From Chitinophaga pinensis (lineage in GTDB: Bacteria > Bacteroidota > Bacteroidia > UBA4408), in NCBI GenBank assembly GCA_945872355.1, contig CAMBZU010000008.1, positions 1-60,418 of the forward strand: a DNA stretch of 60,418 nt. The letters are read 5' to 3'. The notes beneath the pieces are model-generated. The model searched no databases. It was not told the origin of the DNA and was given only the letters and a program-made list of their open reading frames with translations. Made by a program: the position numbers and the translations under genes. This document shows positions 38,280-47,151 of this stretch, one piece after another. Every line of letters begins with the position of its first letter. Position 1 is the first letter of the stretch.

Positions 38280-38287
38280 TAACTTTG
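38280..38287 (+). promoter_or_regulatory. -7 promoter box of rsgA
   Basis: TAACTTTG ends 4 bases before the rsgA ATG at 38292, the same spacing as at 9813-9820, again predicting a leaderless message. Confidence 0.5.
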
Positions 38288-38291
38288 CATT

Positions 38292-39218
38292 ATGAAAGGA
38301 AGAGTTATAAAATCTACAGGAAGCTGGTACACTGTATTAACTGATGATATGGCTATTTTGGAATGCAGAATGAAAGGGAATATCAGATTAAAAGGCAGTA
38401 GAAGTACCAATCCTATTGCTGTAGGTGATATTGTAGCTTATGAATTGGAAGCTAAAACTGAGCAAGGCGTTATTAATGCTATAGAGGAAAGAAAGAATTA
38501 TATCATTAGAAAAAGCATTAATCTTTCAAAAAAATCGCATGTGTTGGCGGCTAATGTCGATCATGTTTACATTATGGCAACAGTGAGTAACCCACGCACA
38601 CCTTTTGGTTTTATTGATAGAATGTTGGTAACGGCAGAAGCATACGGAATACCTGCTTCAGTTATTTTTAATAAAAAAGACGCATGGAACGATAAGGATA
38701 TTTTGTTGGCAGAAGAAATGATTAGCACCTATCAAACTGTAGGATACGAAACTGATGCTATATCAGCGCTTAATGAAGCTGATATGGAAACAATTAAATC
38801 GAAATTATGGGGAAAGGTAAGTTTGTTGATTGGTCATTCTGGAACAGGAAAATCAACATTGATTAATATGCTTAATAAAGATTTGAAGATAAAAACAGCA
38901 GCTACTTCTATTGCCCATTTACAGGGAAAGCATACCACTACTTTCGCTGAAATGCATCCAGTTGGTGTTGATACATTTATTATTGATACGCCAGGTATTA
39001 GAGAGTTTGGCTTAATTGATATGAATAAACAGGAGCTAGGTCATTACTTTCCTGAGATAAGAGCTAAGATGAATGAATGCCGATTCAATAATTGTTTACA
39101 CATGAATGAACCTGGCTGTGCCATTAAGGAAGCAGTAGAAAATAATGAAATTCCATTTACGCGTTTTAGAAGTTATATAAGTATGATGGAAGGGGAAACG
39201 GAAGAAGTGTTTGATTAA
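38292..39218 (+). CDS. rsgA: Ribosome small subunit-dependent GTPase A
   Basis: 308 residues. A circularly permuted GTPase that matures the 30S subunit. An OB-fold (1-75) comes first. The G domain shows the permuted order: NKKD (G4) at 127-130, then the P-loop GHSGTGKST at 181-189, then DTPG (G3) at 232-235. The C-terminal zinc knuckle has C263, C268, H270 and C276. The gene is monocistronic: it diverges from the kinase and converges on the propeller gene with no gap. Confidence 0.97.
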   Translation: MKGRVIKSTGSWYTVLTDDMAILECRMKGNIRLKGSRSTNPIAVGDIVAYELEAKTEQGVINAIEERKNYIIRKSINLSKKSHVLAANVDHVYIMATVSNPRTPFGFIDRMLVTAEAYGIPASVIFNKKDAWNDKDILLAEEMISTYQTVGYETDAISALNEADMETIKSKLWGKVSLLIGHSGTGKSTLINMLNKDLKIKTAATSIAHLQGKHTTTFAEMHPVGVDTFIIDTPGIREFGLIDMNKQELGHYFPEIRAKMNECRFNNCLHMNEPGCAIKEAVENNEIPFTRFRSYISMMEGETEEVFD

Positions 39219-40100
39219 TTATTTTTTTGTTTCAACCGTATTTACCAATGCAATATGCTTATTGTTGGGGCTTAACGCTATTCTATTGATATTTTTCAAA
39301 CCTGCTGCAGCAAAGTTTCCACAAAGTCGCCAACCCAAATTGAAATTATTATCGCTATAGTATAACATCCCTTCTTTTGCACAAAAAACAATGTTGTTAT
39401 TACCTAAAACAAAATCCTCCACATCTTTATAAAATTCAATAAGTTTAGTAATTTTCCCACTGCTTTCAGTGCGGCAAAGCCAACGAACACTGTCATTTTC
39501 TAACATCGTAAAGTAGATATTTCCAAAGGAGGAAACTTGCATACATCTGCCAATATTTTTTGCAATTGTTTTGGTATTTTTATTTAAAGTACTACCCATT
39601 TGCAAACTAGGCGGTTGAGTTAAAATAAAGGCTGCAAAGCCAGTGTCATTTAGCCAAGTATAATAGCCAATAGAATCAGTTTGAGGAATGAGCACTTTCC
39701 CATTATTGCCAGTTAAATCGAAGCTCCAAATTCTTTGTGCCGAATCTTTTTCAACTGCCACAACTGAGATGCCTTTTTTATTGGGCAACAACTTCGCAGA
39801 ATACTCACTTTCACTTGTATTTGTGAATTTTAAATTCACTTTTTTTATTAAATTGTATTGATAAATATCAGCTTGTAAATCTTCTCTAATGCCTGTGTAA
39901 AGAAGTGTGGTATCGTTTAAGAAAAATGGCTGACTGTCATAGCCAGCGCTATTTGTGATATTTTTTGCGGCGCCAAAGTAAATTGCTCCTTCTTTAATTC
40001 TGCTATCAGCAAGCCATATATCTGTTTCAACAAAATGTTGAGCATTGGCGCTTAATTGTTGTAATATAAAAATCAAAAAAATAATTGTTTTTATTTTCAT
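39219..40100 (-). CDS. Secreted TolB-like beta-propeller protein
   Basis: 293 residues. Residues 1-20 are a signal peptide ending in ANA. The mature part has WD40/TolB-like blades: FFLNDTTLLYTG, DIYQYNL, YSAKLLPNKKG, RIWSFDLTG, YTWLNDTGFAAF, and ALSPNNKHIALV at the end. Its start codon overlaps the stop of the GT-C gene by one base (TAATG on the minus strand), so it is translationally coupled and may act with that membrane enzyme. No catalytic residues were recognised; probably a binding protein. Function is unknown. Confidence 0.75.
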   Translation of the reverse strand: MKIKTIIFLIFILQQLSANAQHFVETDIWLADSRIKEGAIYFGAAKNITNSAGYDSQPFFLNDTTLLYTGIREDLQADIYQYNLIKKVNLKFTNTSESEYSAKLLPNKKGISVVAVEKDSAQRIWSFDLTGNNGKVLIPQTDSIGYYTWLNDTGFAAFILTQPPSLQMGSTLNKNTKTIAKNIGRCMQVSSFGNIYFTMLENDSVRWLCRTESSGKITKLIEFYKDVEDFVLGNNNIVFCAKEGMLYYSDNNFNLGWRLCGNFAAAGLKNINRIALSPNNKHIALVNTVETKK

Positions 40101-41932
40101 TATTGATTTGGGATGAGCACCGAAATTTTTAAATTATCGATGTATATTTTTGTTTTATTTGGATGCCATAAATACACTTTAAAGTCATCATTTATGTTGC
40201 GCACTTCTGGACTAAGATAGAGGAATGTTAAATGATTCCATTGCTTCAATTTCAAATCTTTATTGCTGATAGATTTATTTCTGTATTTGTAAGTTCCATT
40301 TTCGCCATGATTAAAATGAGCAACAAATATTGCACTTTCACTTTGGTAGTTTTCAGGAATAAAAATATCTACTGATGCTTTAATCCAGAAATGATCTTTA
40401 TTTGTAACTTGATTGTATTTCATTGCAAATCCATCAACAAACTCATTCGTTTCGCTCATGAATAATGAATGCTTATCGCCATTCCCAAAGGTGTCGCACT
40501 TGGCATATTCTTTTCCTTGTGGCGCTTTTTCGTAGGTGAATGATGCCATCGTTTTTTCTTCGTAATTATTGATATTTGCAATTGCTCCATCTTCATCGGC
40601 ACTTCTGTTTACGAGTAAAAAATTGTCAGCATCTTTTGGTTTTTCAGTTTTCAAAAATATTTTTTTGTAATACCTAAAAGTCATTCTTTCATGATCTAGT
40701 ACATCATGATTAAACTGCCACGCTTGAAACAAATTTAATAGCAGCAGTAAACCTAAAGGAATAAAAATAATATTTTTTAATTTCGACATTGAGAAACTAA
40801 TTCCATAACCCAAACTGATGGCCAATAGCGGATATATTGATAAAATGCCTCTTTGGCTGTAGCTTCCACCAGCATACCACCAACAAGACCAACTAGAAAC
40901 AACATAAATGGAGAACACCGTTGGAATTAAAATAACCCAAAAAATGGATTTATTTTTTCGATAAACAAATACTAAACTTAGCAATGCAATCATCGCTAAA
41001 GGCGTATAAACAAACCAACCTTTTCTAAAACTGAATAAAAATGACCTTGTGTATGGGGATAAAAAGTCAAAGCCTTCACCAGGGTTTTGATAACTGTAAT
41101 AAAGCCATTGGTTGGTGCCCTTTTTCCAATACCACATTTGTAGGCATAGCGGAATTAAAAACAATAAAACAGCGGCAAATAGTTTTCCTTTGGATGCAAA
41201 TAAGCAGTTTGATTTATCTTTAAAATTACTACTTTTATTGATGTTCCAGAGCAAAGGAATAAGTACACAAATAATCTCGTTAGGTCTTATTATTGTTATT
41301 ATACCGCAACTTAATGCAATTAAAAAAAGATGCCGCCATTGCTTATTATTATTCCATTGAATGGTAAAGTAGATTAAAATAGCATACAAGCTAAAAAGGG
41401 GTACGTGCGTTAACAATGAATATTGCACTGTTAGCTGCACATAATTTGTTGCAAATACAATTAATATAAATGTAAGAATCGCAATTTTTGATTCAAAATA
41501 AGCATATAAAATTTTAAGTAAATAATTGAGTCCAAGTATGCTTAAAAGAAACATACCGCTTTCTATCACTAACCCATATATTGAACTAAATCCATCTTGT
41601 TTATATCCAAAAATTGGCGCTAACCAATGCGCTATAAAAAAGAATGGAGCATATAAAATAGACATCCCCATGCTGTATTTAATGATCCAATTATTGGTTT
41701 CAGGATGTAGATTGATTTGATAAAGCGTGGCTGTGCTTTGATACTCAGCAACAATTTGATGCAGCCAATCTTGATGCAGCAAATAGGGATCGTGGTATAT
41801 AAATTGAGCAGGTAAATAAAGATAATAACCAAAAACATCCCACGATAGTATATTGTGTTCGGGATAAATAAACTTCAGTAAAAGAAGAATTATGGCAGTA
41901 AAAAGTACAGTTATTTTGCCTTGTGCTTGCAT
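40100..41932 (-). CDS. GT-C type glycosyltransferase-like membrane protein
   Basis: 610 residues. About eleven membrane helices occupy residues 7-420. The first periplasmic loop has SWDVFGYYLYLPAQFIYHD, an acidic loop in the position used by GT-C/GT39-like transferases for dolichyl/undecaprenyl-linked sugars. Later loops carry FRKGWFVYTPLAM and WWYAGGSYSQRG. A soluble C-terminal domain of about 140 residues (470-610) is beta-rich and may bind carbohydrate. It is the second gene of a three-gene operon (AsnB-like, GT-C, propeller). Sugar donor and acceptor are unknown; it could alternatively be an uncharacterised polytopic protein of the same fold. Confidence 0.7.
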   Translation of the reverse strand: MQAQGKITVLFTAIILLLLKFIYPEHNILSWDVFGYYLYLPAQFIYHDPYLLHQDWLHQIVAEYQSTATLYQINLHPETNNWIIKYSMGMSILYAPFFFIAHWLAPIFGYKQDGFSSIYGLVIESGMFLLSILGLNYLLKILYAYFESKIAILTFILIVFATNYVQLTVQYSLLTHVPLFSLYAILIYFTIQWNNNKQWRHLFLIALSCGIITIIRPNEIICVLIPLLWNINKSSNFKDKSNCLFASKGKLFAAVLLFLIPLCLQMWYWKKGTNQWLYYSYQNPGEGFDFLSPYTRSFLFSFRKGWFVYTPLAMIALLSLVFVYRKNKSIFWVILIPTVFSIYVVSSWSCWWYAGGSYSQRGILSIYPLLAISLGYGISFSMSKLKNIIFIPLGLLLLLNLFQAWQFNHDVLDHERMTFRYYKKIFLKTEKPKDADNFLLVNRSADEDGAIANINNYEEKTMASFTYEKAPQGKEYAKCDTFGNGDKHSLFMSETNEFVDGFAMKYNQVTNKDHFWIKASVDIFIPENYQSESAIFVAHFNHGENGTYKYRNKSISNKDLKLKQWNHLTFLYLSPEVRNINDDFKVYLWHPNKTKIYIDNLKISVLIPNQ

Positions 41933-41973
41933 ACTTTTATTGTTATTTTTAAATTCACTAGGCCTTGCTTGAA

Positions 41974-43236
41974 CTATGTTTTTTGCTTTTTCTTTTTTGC
42001 TGCAGGAAACAGGATATTGTTTAATATCAATCTATAACCTGGGGAGTTTGGATGCAAACTTAAATCTGTTTGCGGGTCACCAACATAATGCTGATAATCT
42101 TCTGGATCGTGCCCGCCATAGAATGTCCAGGTACCTTTGCCAAATTCGCCATGTATGTAACGTGCCTCATTTAAAGATTTATTATCACCCATAACTAAAA
42201 CGCCTGGCTTAATGATATTTTTATTAAAAGCAGTTGTTTGTCCCATAAATCCTTTGATGATATTTTCATGATTTTGACAAAGCATACTTGGCACTGGATC
42301 CCATTTTGCGCTAAAATCAAAGAGCACAAATAAATCGTTTTTTTGAGGAATTGTGCGTGGTACCTTTACATCAATATTGCTAAATTCATATTCCATTGGT
42401 TGGGTAACAAGCGTATAATTGGTGAAAGCAAGGCTTTTAGTATAATCAATTTTGCTGTTGTAATTTGAAGTGCTCCCATCGCCATCAAACATGCTTTCAC
42501 AAATATCAATGCCTTCTGAAGCCAGCGCAATATCATAGCTATCGGTGGCCGAGCACATGGCAAAAAGAAATCCACCACCTGCAGTAAAATCTCTAATTTT
42601 TTGAGCCACAGCTAATTTTAATTGAGATACTTTTTTAAAGCCAAGTTTATTTGCTGTGGCTTCACTAATTCTTTGTTCCTCTTGATACCAAGCTGCATTG
42701 CGGTACATTGCATAAAACTTTCCATATTGACCAGTAAAATCTTCGTGATGTAAATGCAACCAATCATACATTGGTAATTTTCCTGTTAGCACTTCTTCAT
42801 CATAAACTACTTCATATGGAATTTCGGCATAGGTAAGCACCATGGTTACTGCATCATCCCAAGGTAACTTATTTTTTGGTGAATATACTGCTACTTTTGG
42901 CGCCTTTTCTAATTTTACTTCATCCATGTTGGCCTCTGGATTCGCTATTTCTTGGAGTATCGCAGTAGATTTTGCGTCGGCAATAACTTCATAACTTACA
43001 CCTCTAATTAAACATTCGTTTTCAATGGCCTTTATGTTTTTAATCATAAAACTACCTCCACGGTAATTTAGCAACCAACTTATTTCAACATCATTTTTTA
43101 ATGTCCAATAAGCAATGCCATATGCTTTAAGATGATTCTTTTGCTCAGTATCCATTGGGATAAGGATGTAAGAAGCAAAAGTGTTTGCCATAGAAGCAAA
43201 CATTAATGCAATAATGAGTACAAGTTTTTTGAACAT
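41974..43236 (-). CDS. Secreted protein of the family labelled asparagine synthetase B in Bacteroidota
   Basis: 420 residues with a signal peptide at 1-22. It is highly similar in pattern to a Bacteroidota family that databases often call asparagine synthetase B (SYILIPMDTEQKNHLKAYG, then LLNYRGGSFM), but it has neither the N-terminal Cys-nucleophile glutaminase domain nor the ATP-pyrophosphatase SGGLDS loop of true AsnB. The middle resembles a class I glutamine-amidotransferase-like fold (GGGFLFAMCSATDSYDIAL near 220; GKGTWTFYGGHDPEDY near 365). Being exported, an asparagine-synthetase role is implausible. Function unknown. It heads the operon with the GT-C and propeller genes. Confidence 0.75.
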   Translation of the reverse strand: MFKKLVLIIALMFASMANTFASYILIPMDTEQKNHLKAYGIAYWTLKNDVEISWLLNYRGGSFMIKNIKAIENECLIRGVSYEVIADAKSTAILQEIANPEANMDEVKLEKAPKVAVYSPKNKLPWDDAVTMVLTYAEIPYEVVYDEEVLTGKLPMYDWLHLHHEDFTGQYGKFYAMYRNAAWYQEEQRISEATANKLGFKKVSQLKLAVAQKIRDFTAGGGFLFAMCSATDSYDIALASEGIDICESMFDGDGSTSNYNSKIDYTKSLAFTNYTLVTQPMEYEFSNIDVKVPRTIPQKNDLFVLFDFSAKWDPVPSMLCQNHENIIKGFMGQTTAFNKNIIKPGVLVMGDNKSLNEARYIHGEFGKGTWTFYGGHDPEDYQHYVGDPQTDLSLHPNSPGYRLILNNILFPAAKKKKQKT

Positions 43237-43256
43237 GTTTTTTTTAATAGTACCTT

Positions 43257-43264
43257 CAAAGATA
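43257..43264 (-). promoter_or_regulatory. -7 promoter box of the AsnB-like operon
   Basis: Minus-strand TATCTTTG, 20 bases before the ATG at 43236; predicted leader about 17 bases. Confidence 0.5.
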
Positions 43265-43363
43265 GGAAATTATCAAAGCAGTTTTGGTTGCTTAACTTTT
43301 TTTAGAATTAGCTGAAGGCTTCCTCTTTATTGGTTTTAGTAAAATATATTTTTATTGATGAGT

Positions 43364-44173
43364 TTATAGCCTTAAGTATAAATACACAAAAACAAAAGGA
43401 ATTACCATCAACAGGCTGTCAATTCTATCAAGAATACCGCCATGGCCAGGGAGTAAATTGCCTGAATCTTTAATGTTTTTACTTCTTTTATATAATGATT
43501 CAACCAAGTCGCCATAATTACCAGTAATTACAGTGATGATCGCAATAATGGCCCAATCAATAAATGATATTACGGTATAATGCTGTGCTATTGGATAGCT
43601 CAGAGCTAAAGCTAAAATGGCACCTCCAACAGCTCCTTCCCACGTTTTTTTTGGTGAAATGCGTTCGAAAAGTTTTGTCTTGCCTAATTTCCTTCCAAAT
43701 AAATAAGCTCCTGTATCGTTGGCCCAAACCAAGTAAAAGCAACCCGCCAAAATCTCAGGATGGAATCCTGTGCCTAAGCCTACCAAAAAAGGAATTAAAC
43801 TCATGGGTAATCCTACCCAAACAATGCCTAACAATGTATAAGCAATTTGCCCAAAAGGTTTGTTTTTTTTACGGTATAATTCTCCAATAAATACAATGCA
43901 AATGAGCGGAATAACTAATGCTAAAAATTTTGGTGGAAGATTGTAAAATACTACTAAAAAGCTCAATATAAATGAGCTTGAAGCAACAATAATTCCTATC
44001 ACTTTTTGAGGTTGATTTTCTCCTTTAATGGCGATGTTGTAAAATTCATTACATGCAATGATGGTCATGGTTAAAAATAAGATACCTAAGGTAAGCGGAT
44101 GGTAAAATGTCATCCCCAAAAGCACTGCTACATAGGCAACACCTGTGATTGCTCTTTGCCAAAAATTACTCAC
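43364..44173 (-). CDS. cdsA: Phosphatidate cytidylyltransferase
   Basis: 269 residues with about seven membrane helices. It makes CDP-diacylglycerol from phosphatidate and CTP, the branch point of phospholipid synthesis. The C-terminal family signature is present (SLYKRSKNIKDSG, then LLPGHGGILDRIDSL), with the conserved K-D, P-G-H-G-G and D-R-x-D residues. The central helix contains WANDTGAYLFGR. It overlaps the DUF2007 gene by 8 bases and ends the LUD-DUF2007-cdsA transcript. Confidence 0.96.
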   Translation of the reverse strand: MSNFWQRAITGVAYVAVLLGMTFYHPLTLGILFLTMTIIACNEFYNIAIKGENQPQKVIGIIVASSSFILSFLVVFYNLPPKFLALVIPLICIVFIGELYRKKNKPFGQIAYTLLGIVWVGLPMSLIPFLVGLGTGFHPEILAGCFYLVWANDTGAYLFGRKLGKTKLFERISPKKTWEGAVGGAILALALSYPIAQHYTVISFIDWAIIAIITVITGNYGDLVESLYKRSKNIKDSGNLLPGHGGILDRIDSLLMVIPFVFVYLYLRL

Positions 44174-44372
44174 TGGCTTGTGCTTGAATAATGGCCTTAG
44201 CTTGCTCTACCAAATCATTTGGAACATATAAAGAAACAGTTCCAAAAATAAGATTACTGCTGTCTTTTTGATTCATTGTCACTGCTTCAATCTCTTCATT
44301 TAGTAATACTGATTTAAGTAATTCTATATACTGTAAATCAGTTGTTTCAAGCACTTTTGTCCAGTTTTTCAA
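44166..44372 (-). CDS. DUF2007-family small protein
   Basis: 68 residues from a TTG start; an in-frame TAA at 44385-44387 excludes an earlier start, and the next ATG is at residue 33 and would remove half the domain. The pattern W-KV-ETTDLQYIELLKSVLLNEEIEA, then LYVPNDLVEQAKAII, is typical of the DUF2007 ferredoxin-like domain, annotated as a putative signal-transducing protein. It sits between the LUD gene (26-base gap) and cdsA (8-base overlap). The biochemical role is unknown. Confidence 0.85.
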   Translation of the reverse strand: MKNWTKVLETTDLQYIELLKSVLLNEEIEAVTMNQKDSSNLIFGTVSLYVPNDLVEQAKAIIQAQASE

Positions 44373-44398
44373 TGTTTGATAATTTTAAAAGTATACAC

Positions 44399-45019
44399 TT
44401 ATTCTTCGCTTTCAATTAAAAGTACATAAAGCTCTTGCGAAAGGCTTTCCCCATTTTGATTGATAGGATTTGTAATCACCGAAAGCATGTTCGGAAAATG
44501 ACCATTGTATTTTTTTCTAACAGTATTAAGCGCATCTTTTAGGTCGCCAACGAGTTGATTGGTGAAAGCAATAACTACTAAAATTTTTGCACCTAGCAAC
44601 GCTGCTTTACTAGAACCTTGCTTTGATGATACCATGATGCTTCCTGTGCGGGCAATTAAACTTTCGCAACTACATACTACAATAGGGGTATCAGAAGTAT
44701 ATTTATCAGAAAAAGTAACTTCGGCTATGCCTAATAATTCTTGAATGATGCTTTCTTCGCAAGCTAAGCCCGATGTCCAACCGCTTTCTTTTACTACAAA
44801 ATCTAAATTATCGATGAGCACCGCATTGTCTTCACAAAAAATAAATTTGCCGCCAACTTCAGTAAAGTTTTGCGCAAAAATAAGTTCAGGTTCATCATCT
44901 GCTTTATAAAACACTTCGCTTTCAAAATCAATATTAGCTATTGATTCTTTGGCAGGTTTATTCATTAAAGCATTCCTTACTTTCTTTAATATTTTCTCTC
45001 TCGAGGTGCTTTCTTCCAT
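44399..45019 (-). CDS. LUD-domain protein (LutC/YkgG-like)
   Basis: 206 residues. The LUD domain covers about 40-205: FCEDNAVLIDNL, ACEESIIQELLGIAEVTF, then CSCESLIARTGSIMVSS, and the C-terminal ELYVLLIE. The family includes the LutC subunit of the lactate utilisation complex, but no lutA or lutB is adjacent, so a lactate role is not supported here. In Bacteroidota a lone LUD gene next to a DUF2007 gene and cdsA is a common arrangement as I recall it. It has its own promoter at 45035-45042. Confidence 0.88.
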   Translation of the reverse strand: MEESTSREKILKKVRNALMNKPAKESIANIDFESEVFYKADDEPELIFAQNFTEVGGKFIFCEDNAVLIDNLDFVVKESGWTSGLACEESIIQELLGIAEVTFSDKYTSDTPIVVCSCESLIARTGSIMVSSKQGSSKAALLGAKILVVIAFTNQLVGDLKDALNTVRKKYNGHFPNMLSVITNPINQNGESLSQELYVLLIESEE

Positions 45020-45034
45020 AGTGTTATGTTAGTG

Positions 45035-45042
45035 CAAAAGTA
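45035..45042 (-). promoter_or_regulatory. -7 promoter box of the LUD-DUF2007-cdsA operon
   Basis: Minus-strand TACTTTTG, 15 bases before the ATG at 45019; predicted leader about 12 bases. Confidence 0.5.
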
Positions 45043-45075
45043 TAAAATAATGATTGAAAGTATGGGGTGCTAAAT

Positions 45076-45660
45076 TTAACGTTTTTCAAATACTATAAAC
45101 AACTCGTTATTTTCTCTTGGTTTAATTGAGTTGTAGCAGGTTTCGAAATGTTTAAAATGAAAAAATGGGGCAAATTGTTTTTGGTACTCTTCCTTATTAC
45201 CCCCAAAAGGTGGGTGTGCAGTATTTAATGGGATATTAAATAGTAGTCCAATCAAATTCCCTGTGGGATTTAGCAAGGCATGCATTTTATTGATGTAAGC
45301 TTCGCGCAATATCGGATCTAAGGCGCAAAAAAACGTTTGTTCAACAATTAAATCATATTGGTTTTGATGATTGAAAAAATCGCCACAGATTAAATTTTCT
45401 TTCGGGAAATTTGGAACACGTTTTGAAAATGATTCGAGCGCTTGAGGCACTAAATCTATAATATAGGTGTGTTTAAAGCCTTCATTAAATAAATATTCTG
45501 CTTCGTGCGCATTGCCACAACCTGGAATTAATATCTTGATATTTTTATCTTTTAATTGATCGAAATATTGTTTTAATGGAGTGGTTATGGTGCCTGCATC
45601 CCAGCCTGTTTCATTATTTTCCCAACGTTTTTCCCAATAATTTTTATCAATAACTTCCAT
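45076..45660 (-). CDS. TPMT-family SAM-dependent methyltransferase
   Basis: 194 residues from ATG 45660 (the TTG directly before it is a weaker start). Thiopurine-methyltransferase-like fold: YWEKRWENNETGWDAG at the N terminus, the SAM-binding ILIPGCGNAHEAEYLF near 45, FFCALDP near 110, and a C-terminal ELFIVFEKR strand. Members methylate sulfur, selenium or halide compounds; the substrate here is not known. It begins 3 bases after the rlmD stop, so it is co-transcribed with rlmD. Confidence 0.9.
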   Translation of the reverse strand: MEVIDKNYWEKRWENNETGWDAGTITTPLKQYFDQLKDKNIKILIPGCGNAHEAEYLFNEGFKHTYIIDLVPQALESFSKRVPNFPKENLICGDFFNHQNQYDLIVEQTFFCALDPILREAYINKMHALLNPTGNLIGLLFNIPLNTAHPPFGGNKEEYQKQFAPFFHFKHFETCYNSIKPRENNELFIVFEKR

Positions 45661-45663
45661 CAA

Positions 45664-47127
45664 TTATTTCTTTAATTCAAGTTTAATTACGCACTCAACG
45701 TGATGTGTGTGTGGAAACATATCTACAGGCTGCACAGCAGTAATATCATACAAATGTGCCATTAATGCAATATCACGCGCTTGTGTGGCTGGATTACAAC
45801 TTACATAAATTACTGTGGAAGGCTTTATTTCATTAATTTTATTCACTACATCAGCATGCATGCCTGCGCGCGGAGGATCAGTAATAATTACATCAGGTTT
45901 GCCATGCGCAGCAATAAATTCATCATTCAATACATCTTTCATATCACCTGCAAAAAAATCAGTGTTTGATATATTATTTACGGTTGAATTTATTTTAGCA
46001 TCTTCAATAGCATCGGCAACATATTCAACACCAATTACTTTTTTAGCATCATTGGCCACAAAATTAGCGATGGTGCCTGTACCTGTGTATAAATCATAAA
46101 CCACTTCATGGCCTTGTAAATTGGCGTACTTTTTTGCAAGTGTGTATAATACCGCAGCCTGCTTGGCATTGGTTTGATAAAATGATTTTGGCCCAATCTT
46201 AAAAGTAAGCCCTTCCATATTTTCATTGATATGGTCCTTGCCTTTAAAAGTAATCACCTCTAAATCGCTAAAGGTATCGTTGCGCTTGTGATTGATGATA
46301 TACAATAAGGAAGTTATTTGAGGAAATGTTGTGCCTAAATGATGCATCAAGGCATTGATTTTTTCCTCCTCATTTTCATAAAATATAACAATAACCATTA
46401 ATTCACCAGTGCTTGATGCACGCACCACCAAATTGCGCATCAAACCTTCTTGTGCTTTTAAATCAAAAAAACTGTACTTGTGTTGAAAGCAAAAATTTCT
46501 GACTTCATTTCTAATTTCATTGCTAAAATTATCTTGTAGCCAACATTTTTCAATATCCACAACTTTATCAAAAAGACCAGGAATGTGAAAACCTACAGCG
46601 TTCGATTGCCCTGTGGCGTCAGTAAAAGCATTGTCATTAGTAGCTTCTTGCGCATTTTTATTTTCAATGGCTTTGCTAAAATCAGCTGCACTTAACCATT
46701 TTTTATTGCTGAAAGTAAACTCTAATTTATTTCTATAAAAAGTTGTTTTTTCAGATGCAATGATTGGAAGTATTTGAGGATAGGGCATTTTGGCAATTCT
46801 TTTTAAAGCATCTTCCACTTGTTTTTGCTTATAAAAAAGTTGCCATTGATAATCTAAATTTTGCCATTTGCAACCGCCACAAACACCAAAATGTGTACAA
46901 AAGGAGGCTGTTTGTTTTTCCGATTTTTGAATCATTTCGGTAATGAAACCCTCGGCATATTTATTCTTTTTGCGCGTAAGTTGAATGTTGCATATATCGC
47001 CTGGCACTGCACCTTTTACAAATATCACTAAATCGTTATGTCTTGCTACAGCTTGCCCTTCAGAGCCAATATCAACCATTGTAATGCCTTCCAATAATGG
47101 AAGTTGTTTTTTTTTATTATGCCTCAA
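45664..47127 (-). CDS. rlmD: 23S rRNA (uracil1939-C5)-methyltransferase
   Basis: 487 residues from a TTG start at 47127. The frame is closed upstream by the preceding gene's TAA; ATG 47079 is an alternative that would trim the TRAM domain. The TRAM domain (about 8-65) is followed by the [4Fe-4S] cysteines C77, C83 and C86 (CTHFGVCGGCKWQ). The SAM-binding region is DLYTGTGTIANF near 345. DPPRAGMH and the catalytic SCNPATQARD lie near 420-445. It methylates U1939, or a related position, of 23S rRNA. It lies 24 bases behind a lipoprotein gene. Confidence 0.93.
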   Translation of the reverse strand: MRHNKKKQLPLLEGITMVDIGSEGQAVARHNDLVIFVKGAVPGDICNIQLTRKKNKYAEGFITEMIQKSEKQTASFCTHFGVCGGCKWQNLDYQWQLFYKQKQVEDALKRIAKMPYPQILPIIASEKTTFYRNKLEFTFSNKKWLSAADFSKAIENKNAQEATNDNAFTDATGQSNAVGFHIPGLFDKVVDIEKCWLQDNFSNEIRNEVRNFCFQHKYSFFDLKAQEGLMRNLVVRASSTGELMVIVIFYENEEEKINALMHHLGTTFPQITSLLYIINHKRNDTFSDLEVITFKGKDHINENMEGLTFKIGPKSFYQTNAKQAAVLYTLAKKYANLQGHEVVYDLYTGTGTIANFVANDAKKVIGVEYVADAIEDAKINSTVNNISNTDFFAGDMKDVLNDEFIAAHGKPDVIITDPPRAGMHADVVNKINEIKPSTVIYVSCNPATQARDIALMAHLYDITAVQPVDMFPHTHHVECVIKLELKK

Positions 47128-47151
47128 TTGATGCGCTTTTTTAGATAATGA

